Below, piece by piece: positions 1 through 7,104 of a DNA stretch of 37,680 bases. Under the pieces are notes generated by a model that saw nothing but the letters and a program-made list of their open reading frames with translations, was not told the origin of the DNA and made no database searches. The DNA is from an uncultured Bacilli bacterium (GTDB lineage Bacteria > Bacillota_I > Bacilli_A > RF39 > UBA660): the NCBI GenBank assembly GCA_934086485.1, contig CAKOIF010000016.1, forward strand, positions 1 to 37,680, read 5' to 3'. Made by a program: the position numbers and the translations under genes. How positions within the stretch are numbered: position 1 is the first letter of the stretch; the number at the start of each line of letters is the position of its first letter.

Positions 1-76
1 AAAAAGTGCACACAAACATTGATTGATATGGCTGCTTTATTCCTAACCTGACCAGTTTACAATATATTTGTTGCAC
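1..76 (-). ncRNA. ffs: Small SRP RNA (4.5S / SRP Alu-less type)
   Basis: Read on the minus strand, the segment contains the hallmark SRP RNA apical region (CTGGTCAGG, then GGAATAAAGCAGCC), matching the conserved 4.5S core that binds the Ffh M domain. The ends pair: bases 76-72 (GTGCA) pair with 10-6 (TGCAC), and an ACAAA/TTTGT helix follows, closing a single long hairpin. Positions 5-1 read as a U5 tail, so the transcript of about 76 nt ends at the window edge. A good promoter sits at exactly the right distance. The length is at the minimal end known for bacterial SRP RNAs, with no Alu domain as seen in B. subtilis scRNA. With Ffh (not in the window) it would deliver membrane proteins such as YidC substrates to the translocon. 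Confidence 0.9.
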
Positions 77-82
77 AGATAA

Positions 83-111
83 ATAATAACAAATTATATA
101 ATAATTGGCAA
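83..111 (-). promoter_or_regulatory. SigA promoter of the SRP RNA
   Basis: On the minus strand there is a -35 TTGCCA (111-106), a 17-bp spacer and a -10 TATTAT (88-83). The first G after a 6-nt gap is base 76, which is also the first base of the terminal RNA helix. This agreement between promoter and RNA fold supports both calls. Confidence 0.8.
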
Positions 112-177
112 GTATTTTTGATAAAATTTTTTAAAAATGGTCGATTTTTTGGCATAAGTTAGGCAAAAATTAGTCAA

Positions 178-193
178 TGTTTCACGTGAAACA
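178..193. other. parS site 1
   Basis: TGTTTCACGTGAAACA matches the universal chromosomal parS consensus TGTTNCACGTGAAACA exactly. The palindrome extends symmetrically to 175-196 (CAA...TTG). Confidence 0.9.
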
Positions 194-343
194 TTGGTGG
201 TGATATACATATCTTCCATAAATAATAATAAATAAAATTGACCCAGTAATAGTATTTTATAATATATAATCTAATTAGATTTTGAAATAATTTTTTGTAA
301 AAAAAGGCTGTTTTTTGGCATATATTAGGTAAATAATAAGCAA

Positions 344-359
344 TGTTTCACGTGAAACA
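344..359. other. parS site 2
   Basis: Exact TGTTTCACGTGAAACA core. The palindrome extends to 341-362. Confidence 0.9.
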
Positions 360-487
360 TTGCACTCGTAATACAATTATTATATATATATAAATAAGCA
401 TTATTATTTTATATGATATTTTATATAATAATTCAGGTTACTGTATAAATATACATTTTCAGGCATATTTTAACCAAAAAAACACTA

Positions 488-503
488 TGTTTCACGTGAA
501 AAA
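488..503. other. parS site 3 (degenerate)
   Basis: TGTTTCACGTGAAAAA differs from the consensus at one position in the right half (C to A). Its upstream ancillary block is also the most diverged of the six (GGCATATTTTAACC). It is probably a weak or decaying site. Confidence 0.75.
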
Positions 504-596
504 TTAGTAATAATATAATTAAGTATATGATTTTTTACATTATTTTATTTGCAAAAAGTGTTATTTTGCCGCATAAGTTAGGCAAAAATTAGCCAA

Positions 597-612
597 TGTT
601 TCACGTGAAACA
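597..612. other. parS site 4
   Basis: Exact core within a 24-bp perfect palindrome (593-616). Its flanks closely resemble those of site 1. Confidence 0.9.
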
Positions 613-764
613 TTGGTGGCGAATTACATATCTTCATATATAATTTTAAAAATAAATTAAGTAAACAGTAGTATCTTATACTATGATAATTTAATTAGAA
701 TATCACATTAACTTTTTAATAAAAAAGTTTATTTTTTAGCATATATTAGGGAAATTTTAGCTAA

Positions 765-780
765 TGTTTCACGTGAAACA
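765..780. other. parS site 5
   Basis: Exact core within a 24-bp perfect palindrome (761-784) whose outer arms are CTAA/TTAG instead of CAA/TTG. The outer arms co-vary, which suggests selection on the dyad or on a hairpin. Confidence 0.9.
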
Positions 781-932
781 TTAGGATCAATATATATACT
801 TTACTTGATAAAATTATTAAACAAAATCAATTTAATATTAGAATCATATAATGTAAAAATTGTATGATTTATTTAAATTTTTTTAATAAAAAATGCCATT
901 TTTTTGGCATATATTAGGCAAAAAATAAGCAA

Positions 933-948
933 TGTTTCACGTGAAACA
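933..948. other. parS site 6, possibly also the gyrA terminator
   Basis: Exact core within a 24-bp perfect palindrome (929-952) that begins only 5 bases beyond the gyrA stop codon. On the minus strand it is followed by TTATTTTTT. As RNA it would fold into a 10-bp stem with an ACGU loop and a U-rich tail, so it may also terminate gyrA transcription. Confidence 0.85.
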
Positions 949-957
949 TTGCTATTA

Positions 958-3486
958 TTATTCTTCTTTAGTTGATTCTTCTTCAAGATTTTTATCAACA
1001 ATACTTATTGCAGTTACCTTTTGATTATCTTTTAAATGAATAAGTCTAGTACCTTGAGTTGCTCTACCCAAAGTAGAAATTTGTGAAATAGGCATCTTGA
1101 TTGTAATACCTGAATTAGTCATTAAAATTAATTCTTTATTTTCATCAGATACTTTTACAGATACTAAATTACCATTTTTTTCAGTAACATTTAATGCTTT
1201 AACACCTTTACTTCCTCGTTTTGTTTGACGATATTCTGAAACTAGAGTTTGTTTACCATAGCCAAGTTCAGTAACAACTAATATTGTATTAGATTCTTCA
1301 ACAGTTTCTAAACAAATACATTCGCCACCATCAAGGTTAATACCTCTTACACCTGAAGCAGTTCTACCCATTGTTCTAACTTCATTTTCATTAAACTTAA
1401 CAAGTTTTCCACTACTTGAACCTAATAATATTAAATCATTATTAGAAGCAAGCCTTACACCAATAAGTTCATCATTATCTTTTAAACTAATACATATTTT
1501 GCCTGAAGTTCTAATATTTTCAAATTCATTTATACTAGTTTTCTTAACAATTCCCTTCTTTGTAGCAAAGAATAAATAATCTTTTGTAGAGTCTTTTGAA
1601 ATTGATACAATTGATGTTACAAATTCATCCTTTAATAAAGGTAATAAGTTAATAATAGGAAGTCCTTTTGAAGTTCTTGAGAATTCTGGAACTTCATAAC
1701 CTTTCATTCTGTATACCTTACCTTTATTCGTAAAGAATAAAATATGATCGTGAGTAGATAAATTACAAGCCTGATCAACGAAGTCTTCATCGTTTGTAGT
1801 AATACCTTTAACTCCCATTCCACCACGATTTTGAGTCCTAAATACATCTGGTTTAGTTCTCTTAATATAGCCTTTTTTAGTTAATACAACCATTATATTT
1901 TCCTCAGGTATTAATGATTCATCATCAATATAATCAATAGCTGTCATATCTATATTAGTTCTTCTTTCATCAGCATATTTATTCTTGATTTCTAACATTT
2001 CATTCTTAATTATTTCATCAATTTTTTGTGGACTACTTAAAATTGCTTTTAATTCATCAATTAATTTTAATAAATCATTTAATTCAGATTCTATTTTATC
2101 TCTTTCAAGTCCTGTTAAACGTTTTAATTTCATTTCAAGAATTGCTTCAGATTGAATATCATCTAAACCATATCTTAAATTTAATTCTTTTTTAGCAATT
2201 TCGTCTGTTTTTGAGGATTTAATTATCTTAATAACATCATCAATATGATCTAATGCTATCTTTAATCCCTCTAAAATATGAACTCTTGCTTCGGCCTTTC
2301 CTAAATCGAATTTAGTTCTACGAATAATTACTTCTCTTTGAAAATCAATATATTTTGATATAATATCTTTTAATCCAAGTGTTTTTGGAGTTAAACCATC
2401 AAGCATTAAGAAAATAATTCCGTAAGATATTTGAAATGCTGTATGTTTATATAAGTTATTTAAAATAACTTGGGGATTTGCATCTTTCTTTAATGTAATT
2501 GTAATTTTGATACCATTTTTTAAATCAGTATGATAATCAGAAATACCATCAAGAACCTTATTATGAACAAGTTCTGCAACTTTATCTTTTAATTCTGCAG
2601 TATTAACACCATAAGGAACTTCAGTGATAACTATAACATTATGTCCTTTTTGTTCCTCGATAACAGCTCTACTTCGAATTGTAATAGTACCTCTACCTGT
2701 ATCATAGGCTTTTTTTATACCTGAGTTACCTAAAATAATACCACCAGTTGGAAAATCTGGTCCTTTTATGAAATGCATTAACCCTAATGTATCAATGTCT
2801 GGATTATCAATATAAGCAACACAACCATCAATTACCTCACCTAAATTATGAGGTGGAATATTTGTGGCCATACCTACTGCAATACCCATTGATCCATTAA
2901 CTAATATATTAGGAAATCTACTTGGTAAAACTTTAGGTTCTTTTTCTGTTGAAGTATAGTTATCATCCATATCAACAGTATCTTTTTGAATATCTCTTAA
3001 AAGTTCCAAAGAAATTTTAGCAAGTCTTGCCTCTGTATAACGGTATGCAGCTGGAGAGTCACCTTCAATTGTACCAAAGTTTCCGTGACCATCAACAAGC
3101 ATATAACGCTGATTAAAGTCTTGAGCAAGTCTAACCATTGCATCATAAATTGATGAATCTCCGTGTGGATGGTAATGTCCCATAACATAACCAACTGTAG
3201 TTGCAGATTTTTTATGAGGTTTGTCAGGGGTATTACCTTCTTCATACATTGACCATAAAATTCTACGATGTACGGGCTTTAACCCATCTCTTAAATCTGG
3301 TAATGCTCTTGAGGTTATAACACTCATTGAGTAATCTAAAAATGATGTTTTTACTTCACTAACAATATTATTTTCGATATGCTTATCTTTTTCGTGAAAT
3401 TCTCCACCATAATCAATATCTTCGATTAGTTCTTCATTTTCAATATTTTCATCATCTATTGTATTAATATTATCATTATTATCCAT
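958..3486 (-). CDS. gyrA: DNA gyrase subunit A
   Basis: GyrA, the DNA breakage-reunion subunit of gyrase, acts with GyrB to introduce negative supercoils. The 842-aa product begins with an extra acidic N-terminal tail of about 40 residues before the conserved TSFLDYSMSVI. The catalytic tyrosine lies in AAYRYTEARL. The quinolone-determining segment reads HPHGDSSIYDAM, with Ser and Asp at the usual positions, so the sequence looks drug-sensitive. A GyrA-box-like QNRGGMG at residues 552-558 and the C-terminal beta-pinwheel repeats identify gyrase A rather than ParC. An AGGAGG ribosome-binding site precedes the ATG. It lies 9 bp downstream of gyrB and is probably co-transcribed with it. The parS array begins directly after it. 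Confidence 0.97.
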   Translation of the reverse strand: MDNNDNINTIDDENIENEELIEDIDYGGEFHEKDKHIENNIVSEVKTSFLDYSMSVITSRALPDLRDGLKPVHRRILWSMYEEGNTPDKPHKKSATTVGYVMGHYHPHGDSSIYDAMVRLAQDFNQRYMLVDGHGNFGTIEGDSPAAYRYTEARLAKISLELLRDIQKDTVDMDDNYTSTEKEPKVLPSRFPNILVNGSMGIAVGMATNIPPHNLGEVIDGCVAYIDNPDIDTLGLMHFIKGPDFPTGGIILGNSGIKKAYDTGRGTITIRSRAVIEEQKGHNVIVITEVPYGVNTAELKDKVAELVHNKVLDGISDYHTDLKNGIKITITLKKDANPQVILNNLYKHTAFQISYGIIFLMLDGLTPKTLGLKDIISKYIDFQREVIIRRTKFDLGKAEARVHILEGLKIALDHIDDVIKIIKSSKTDEIAKKELNLRYGLDDIQSEAILEMKLKRLTGLERDKIESELNDLLKLIDELKAILSSPQKIDEIIKNEMLEIKNKYADERRTNIDMTAIDYIDDESLIPEENIMVVLTKKGYIKRTKPDVFRTQNRGGMGVKGITTNDEDFVDQACNLSTHDHILFFTNKGKVYRMKGYEVPEFSRTSKGLPIINLLPLLKDEFVTSIVSISKDSTKDYLFFATKKGIVKKTSINEFENIRTSGKICISLKDNDELIGVRLASNNDLILLGSSSGKLVKFNENEVRTMGRTASGVRGINLDGGECICLETVEESNTILVVTELGYGKQTLVSEYRQTKRGSKGVKALNVTEKNGNLVSVKVSDENKELILMTNSGITIKMPISQISTLGRATQGTRLIHLKDNQKVTAISIVDKNLEEESTKEE

Positions 3487-3495
3487 TTAAACCTC

Positions 3496-5415
3496 CTATA
3501 TATCTAAGTTTTGAACATTAATTGCGTTTTCTTCAATAAATGTTCTTCTTGGTTCAACTTCATCACCCATTAATTTGCTAAATATTTCGTCAGCCATCAT
3601 ACAATCTTCAACAACAATCTTACGAAGAGTTCTTTTTTCAATGTCCATTGTTGTTTCATTTAGTTCTTCAGGGTCCATTTCACCAAGACCTTTCATTCTT
3701 GTTATTTCAACTCTATTCCTAATATTTTCAGGTAAACTATTTAGATATGCATCTCTCTCTTTTTCATCAAGTACATATTTTCTTGTTTTTCCATACCTTA
3801 TTCTAAATAATGGAGGCTGTGCGGCATATACGTGGCCTGCCTCAACAATCGGTCTGAAAAAGCGGTAAAATAACGTTAAAAGAAGAATTCTAATATGAGC
3901 TCCATCGACATCGGCATCGGTCATAATTATTATTTTATTATAACGAAGTTTATCTAAATTAAATTCTTCACCAATACCTGTACCAAAAGCAGTAATAATA
4001 GATCTAATTTCTTCATTATTTAATGCTCTATCCAACCTATTTTTCTCAACATTTAATATTTTACCACGAAGAGGAAGTATTGCTTGTCTTAAAGAATCAC
4101 GACTCTTTTTTGCAGATCCACCTGCACTATCTCCCTCGACTATAAATATTTCACATTCGTTTGGATCTTTACTTTTACAATCGCAAAGTTTTCCAAAGAA
4201 GTTTGTAACAGCTAAATCGGTTTTACGAGTAATTTCTCTTGCTTTTTTCGCAGCATTTCTAGCCCTACATGCAAGCATTGCTTTTTCAACAATTATTTTA
4301 GCATCTGCTGGATTTTCTAAAAGAAACTTTTCAAATCCCTCAGAAAAGACATTATCAGCAAGTTTTCTAACTTCTGAATTACCAAGTCTTCCTTTTGTTT
4401 GACCTTCAAACTGAGGATTTGGATGTTTACAAGAAATAATCATTGTTAAACCTTCCTTAACATCATCACCTGTTAAAGATTCATCTTTTTCTTTAAGTAA
4501 ATTAGCCTTTCTTGCATAATTGTTAATAACTCTTGTTAATGCTCTACGTACTCCTTCTTCGTGTGTTCCACCATCATGAGTATTTATGTTATTAACAAAT
4601 GAATAAATATTGTCACTATAACCATCATTATATTGTAGGGCAACCTCGAAAAATACGCCTGAATCTTGACCTTCAAGATGAATAATATCATCGTGAATTG
4701 GAGTTTTGTTTTGATTTATAAATCTTACATATTCAGATATTCCACCTTCATATAAGAATGTATCTCCAGTAGTATCTTCTTCATCTCTATCATCTCTTAA
4801 AGTTATTCTTAATCCCCTATTTAAAAAGGCTAATTCCCTGATTCTTACTTTTAGAGTATCATAATCAAAAATTGTTGTATCAAATATTTCTGGATCTGGT
4901 TTAAATGTTACTGTTGTACCAGTTCTATTTGGTTCACAATCACCTATTTCGTGTAGTTTTTCAACAGTATGTCCACCTTTTTCAAATCTAATAAAATATA
5001 CTTTACTATTTTTATATACTTTCACTTCTACCCAAGAAGATAATGCATTAACTACTGAAGCACCAACTCCGTGAAGACCACCAGAAACTTTGTAGCCGCC
5101 ACCACCAAATTTACCTCCAGCATGAAGTACAGTATATACGGTTTCTACTGTGGATAACCCAGTTTTAGGGTGAATATCAACAGGAATACCTCTACCATCA
5201 TCTTTTACTGTAATTGAATTATCTTTATTAACAATTACTTCAATATTTTTACAATAACCAGCGAGTGCTTCATCTATTGAATTATCTACGATTTCCCATA
5301 CTAAATGGTGTAAACCTTTAACATCTGTAGTTCCAATATACATTCCTGGTCTTTTTCTAACTGCCTCTAAACCTTCAAGTACTTGAATATCCGAAGCATC
5401 ATAATGTTCTGCCAT
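3496..5415 (-). CDS. gyrB: DNA gyrase subunit B
   Basis: GyrB, the ATPase subunit of gyrase (639 aa, normal length). Visible are the N-terminal QVLEGLEAVRKRPGMYIG strap, the GHKL ATPase segment with GGLHGVGASVVNALS, the transducer, and the TOPRIM domain with EGDSAGGSAK at residues 427-436 and the metal-binding DADVDGAHI. The C-terminal tail contains MKGLGEMDPEEL. An AAGGAAG ribosome-binding site lies inside the recF 3' end and only 2 bp separate the genes, so gyrB is translationally close-coupled to recF. The recF-gyrB-gyrA order is standard for Bacillota origins. Confidence 0.98.
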   Translation of the reverse strand: MAEHYDASDIQVLEGLEAVRKRPGMYIGTTDVKGLHHLVWEIVDNSIDEALAGYCKNIEVIVNKDNSITVKDDGRGIPVDIHPKTGLSTVETVYTVLHAGGKFGGGGYKVSGGLHGVGASVVNALSSWVEVKVYKNSKVYFIRFEKGGHTVEKLHEIGDCEPNRTGTTVTFKPDPEIFDTTIFDYDTLKVRIRELAFLNRGLRITLRDDRDEEDTTGDTFLYEGGISEYVRFINQNKTPIHDDIIHLEGQDSGVFFEVALQYNDGYSDNIYSFVNNINTHDGGTHEEGVRRALTRVINNYARKANLLKEKDESLTGDDVKEGLTMIISCKHPNPQFEGQTKGRLGNSEVRKLADNVFSEGFEKFLLENPADAKIIVEKAMLACRARNAAKKAREITRKTDLAVTNFFGKLCDCKSKDPNECEIFIVEGDSAGGSAKKSRDSLRQAILPLRGKILNVEKNRLDRALNNEEIRSIITAFGTGIGEEFNLDKLRYNKIIIMTDADVDGAHIRILLLTLFYRFFRPIVEAGHVYAAQPPLFRIRYGKTRKYVLDEKERDAYLNSLPENIRNRVEITRMKGLGEMDPEELNETTMDIEKRTLRKIVVEDCMMADEIFSKLMGDEVEPRRTFIEENAINVQNLDI

Positions 5416-5417
5416 AC

Positions 5418-6500
5418 TTAATTCTTCCTTTCTATTTGACCATTATTTGCATAATAAATGTTACTTTCTTCAAGTAAACTCTTATCAACATCATTAATAT
5501 CTGTAGTTGTAATAAATGTTTGAACTTCTTTATTTAACATTTTAATGATGTTATTTATTTTTATACTATCTAACTCTGAAAATAAGTCATCAAGTATCAA
5601 TATAGGATAACTTCCATTAATTAATTTAATTAAAATTAATTCTGCCAGTTTAAATGATATTATCGCATTTTTTTGTTGACCTACACTACCATATTCTTTT
5701 ATATTATAACCATCTAATATAAAATCAAAATCATCGTGGTGTACTCCAATCATAGTTTTACGATAATTTAACTCTGTTTTTAAGTTCTTTTTATATACAT
5801 TTTCAAGATCTTCATATGATTTATTTTTATAATCACTACGATATTTAATCTCTAAATTTCCATAATCAAAAATATTTTTATAAATTGATGTTAGATTTTT
5901 GTTAATATTATCAATAAAATTTCCTCTTATCTTACAAATTTCCATTCCTAAAGTAATCATTTTTTGAGTTAATATATTTAAATATTCTAAACTTCCATTA
6001 CTATTTAAGTATAATTCTTTTAAATAAGCATTACGGTTTTTTAAAACTTTATTGTAATCACTTATTAATTTGATATAACCACTATTTATTTGCGATATTT
6101 CAATATTTAACAGTTTTCTTCGATTACTTGGTGAATCAATAAATATCTTTGTATCATACGGATTAAAAAGTACAATATTAATTTTAGAAATAAAATCACC
6201 AACTTTTGTTATTTTTTTGTTATCAATGAATAACTTTTTAGAATTTTTGTTTAGTTCAATAAAGTATGTTTTATTATCAACTACTCCTTTTACTAAACAA
6301 ACATCACTATTTTTCATTATTAAATTCTTATCATCCATCGTTCTAAAAGATTTACTCAAAGATAATAAATAAATAGCCTCAATTAAATTTGATTTACCAG
6401 TACCATTATTTCCATATATAATATTTAAATTATTTGAAAAATCAATATTTAATTGTTCATAATTTCTAAAATTATATAATCTTAAATTTGATATTATCAT
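5418..6500 (-). CDS. recF: DNA replication and repair protein RecF
   Basis: RecF, an SMC-like ABC ATPase that helps load RecA at gaps through RecFOR (360 aa, family-typical). The Walker A GNNGTGKS is at residues 30-37, the ABC signature is near YGSVGQQKNA, and Walker B is PILILDDLFSELDS near the C-terminus. The start codon has GAGG 6 nt upstream. It has its own putative extended -10 promoter, separating it from the ComK-like gene, and a possible 9-codon leader overlaps its start. gyrB follows after 2 bp, so this promoter may also serve gyrB and gyrA. Confidence 0.96.
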   Translation of the reverse strand: MIISNLRLYNFRNYEQLNIDFSNNLNIIYGNNGTGKSNLIEAIYLLSLSKSFRTMDDKNLIMKNSDVCLVKGVVDNKTYFIELNKNSKKLFIDNKKITKVGDFISKINIVLFNPYDTKIFIDSPSNRRKLLNIEISQINSGYIKLISDYNKVLKNRNAYLKELYLNSNGSLEYLNILTQKMITLGMEICKIRGNFIDNINKNLTSIYKNIFDYGNLEIKYRSDYKNKSYEDLENVYKKNLKTELNYRKTMIGVHHDDFDFILDGYNIKEYGSVGQQKNAIISFKLAELILIKLINGSYPILILDDLFSELDSIKINNIIKMLNKEVQTFITTTDINDVDKSLLEESNIYYANNGQIERKN

Positions 6501-6526
6501 TTTTGCCTCTTTTTAACTAAAATCAT
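6497..6526 (-). CDS. Possible 9-codon leader peptide of recF
   Basis: In the recF leader an ATG (6526-6524) reads MILVKKRQK and stops at a TGA that overlaps the recF start codon (ATGA). A strong Shine-Dalgarno AAGGGGG lies 8 nt before this ATG, stronger than recF's own GAGG. The arrangement fits translational coupling, but an ORF this short can arise by chance. Confidence 0.35.
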   Translation of the reverse strand: MILVKKRQK

Positions 6527-6565
6527 TAATTTTACCCCCTTACCGGTACTCCTATACATACAACA

Positions 6566-6574
6566 ATTATACCA
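6566..6574 (-). promoter_or_regulatory. Extended -10 promoter of recF (gyrB, gyrA)
   Basis: Minus-strand TGGTATAAT is an extended -10 element, about 65-70 bp before recF. The -35 region is weak (TTTAAT at 17 bp). It lies between the ComK-like stop and recF. Confidence 0.6.
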
Positions 6575-6597
6575 CAAATGAAGGTTAAATTAAAGAA

Positions 6598-7041
6598 CTA
6601 TTTAATATTTCTTTTAAAAATAGTATCTAATCTAGAAGCTTTAAATAATTGTTTAGTAAAAATGTTATTAGATACTGGTATTACAAGTTTTTTTTTATTT
6701 AAAAATGTAATTATTAGTTCTTTTGAATTAATGGAATAATATTTATCTACTTCAATATAATTAATCCAAACACAATTTATATTTTTATAAGAATTTGTTG
6801 GAAAGAAGATTAACTCTTTTTTTTCACTAATAATAATTGGTAATTTTGTTGATATACCAAGTAGTGATTTTGCACTATGCATTCTTCCTAAAAATGTGCT
6901 TCCATAATAAATACAACTATCATTTATAATGTTGTTTAAAGATCCTTCAATATAAAAATCTATATATTTTTCTACTACTTTAACTTTATTATCTACAGTT
7001 AATAATGCTAAAGTATTCTCATTTATTATATATTTGTCCAT
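6598..7041 (-). CDS. comK: ComK-family competence regulator-like protein
   Basis: This 147-aa protein shows the ComK pattern. YIINENTLALL near the N-terminus aligns with YEVNGATIAVL of B. subtilis ComK, DSCIYYGSTFLGR with DRSCRFFGSSYAGR, IFFPTNSYKNINCVWINYI with the LFPTLSSTRPQCGWISHV segment, and VIPVSNNIFTKQLFKASRL with the LPISYNSFENQVYRTAWL segment. ComK activates competence genes by binding AT-rich K-boxes. This copy ends soon after the conserved core and lacks the C-terminal tail (about 40 residues) which in B. subtilis carries MecA-dependent degradation signals. Its site between dnaN and recF, where Bacilli usually carry S4-domain yaaA, is unusual. A GGGGG ribosome-binding site precedes the ATG. 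The family assignment rests on motif matching from memory. Confidence 0.75.
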   Translation of the reverse strand: MDKYIINENTLALLTVDNKVKVVEKYIDFYIEGSLNNIINDSCIYYGSTFLGRMHSAKSLLGISTKLPIIISEKKELIFFPTNSYKNINCVWINYIEVDKYYSINSKELIITFLNKKKLVIPVSNNIFTKQLFKASRLDTIFKRNIK

Positions 7042-7071
7042 AATTTCCCCCTGACAAGGATGTTATAACAT

Positions 7072-7103
7072 AAAAAAGACAAAAACTTTGTCAATTTTTG
7101 TCT
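7072..7103 (-). terminator. Intrinsic terminator of dnaN
   Basis: A perfect 9-bp stem AGACAAAAA / TTTTTGTCT with a 9-nt loop is followed by T5 on the minus strand, starting 1 nt after the dnaN stop codon. The loop contains TTGACA, which could act as a -35 for the ComK-like gene (-10 candidates TATGTT or TGTTAT), so terminator and next promoter may overlap. Confidence 0.8.
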
Positions 7104-7104
7104 C

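Larger units (their letters stand above)
151..952. repeat. Six-copy parS repeat array with an ancillary conserved block
   Basis: This 957-bp gene-free stretch holds six parS-like palindromes starting at 178, 344, 488, 597, 765 and 933. Each is preceded by an AT-rich block resembling GCATAWRTTAGG, with the G of GCATA 26 bp before the parS T in five units and 25 bp in the third. Units 1-2 resemble units 4-5 in flanks as well (for example ACATATCTTC after units 1 and 4), so the array looks like a roughly 420-bp tandem duplication of a three-unit block. The inter-site sequence is AT-rich and I see no ORF in it. Such an array beside the origin is the expected loading centre for ParB and condensin. 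Confidence 0.85.

Noticed and set aside
178..948. CRISPR-like array of regularly spaced repeats
   Set aside because: The repeats are 16-24 bp perfect palindromes matching parS, spacing is 109-168 bp, and the flanks are also related. There are no cas genes.
2997..3245. Second reading frame within gyrA
   Set aside because: Overlaps the conserved gyrase core in another frame on the same strand, with no initiation signal.
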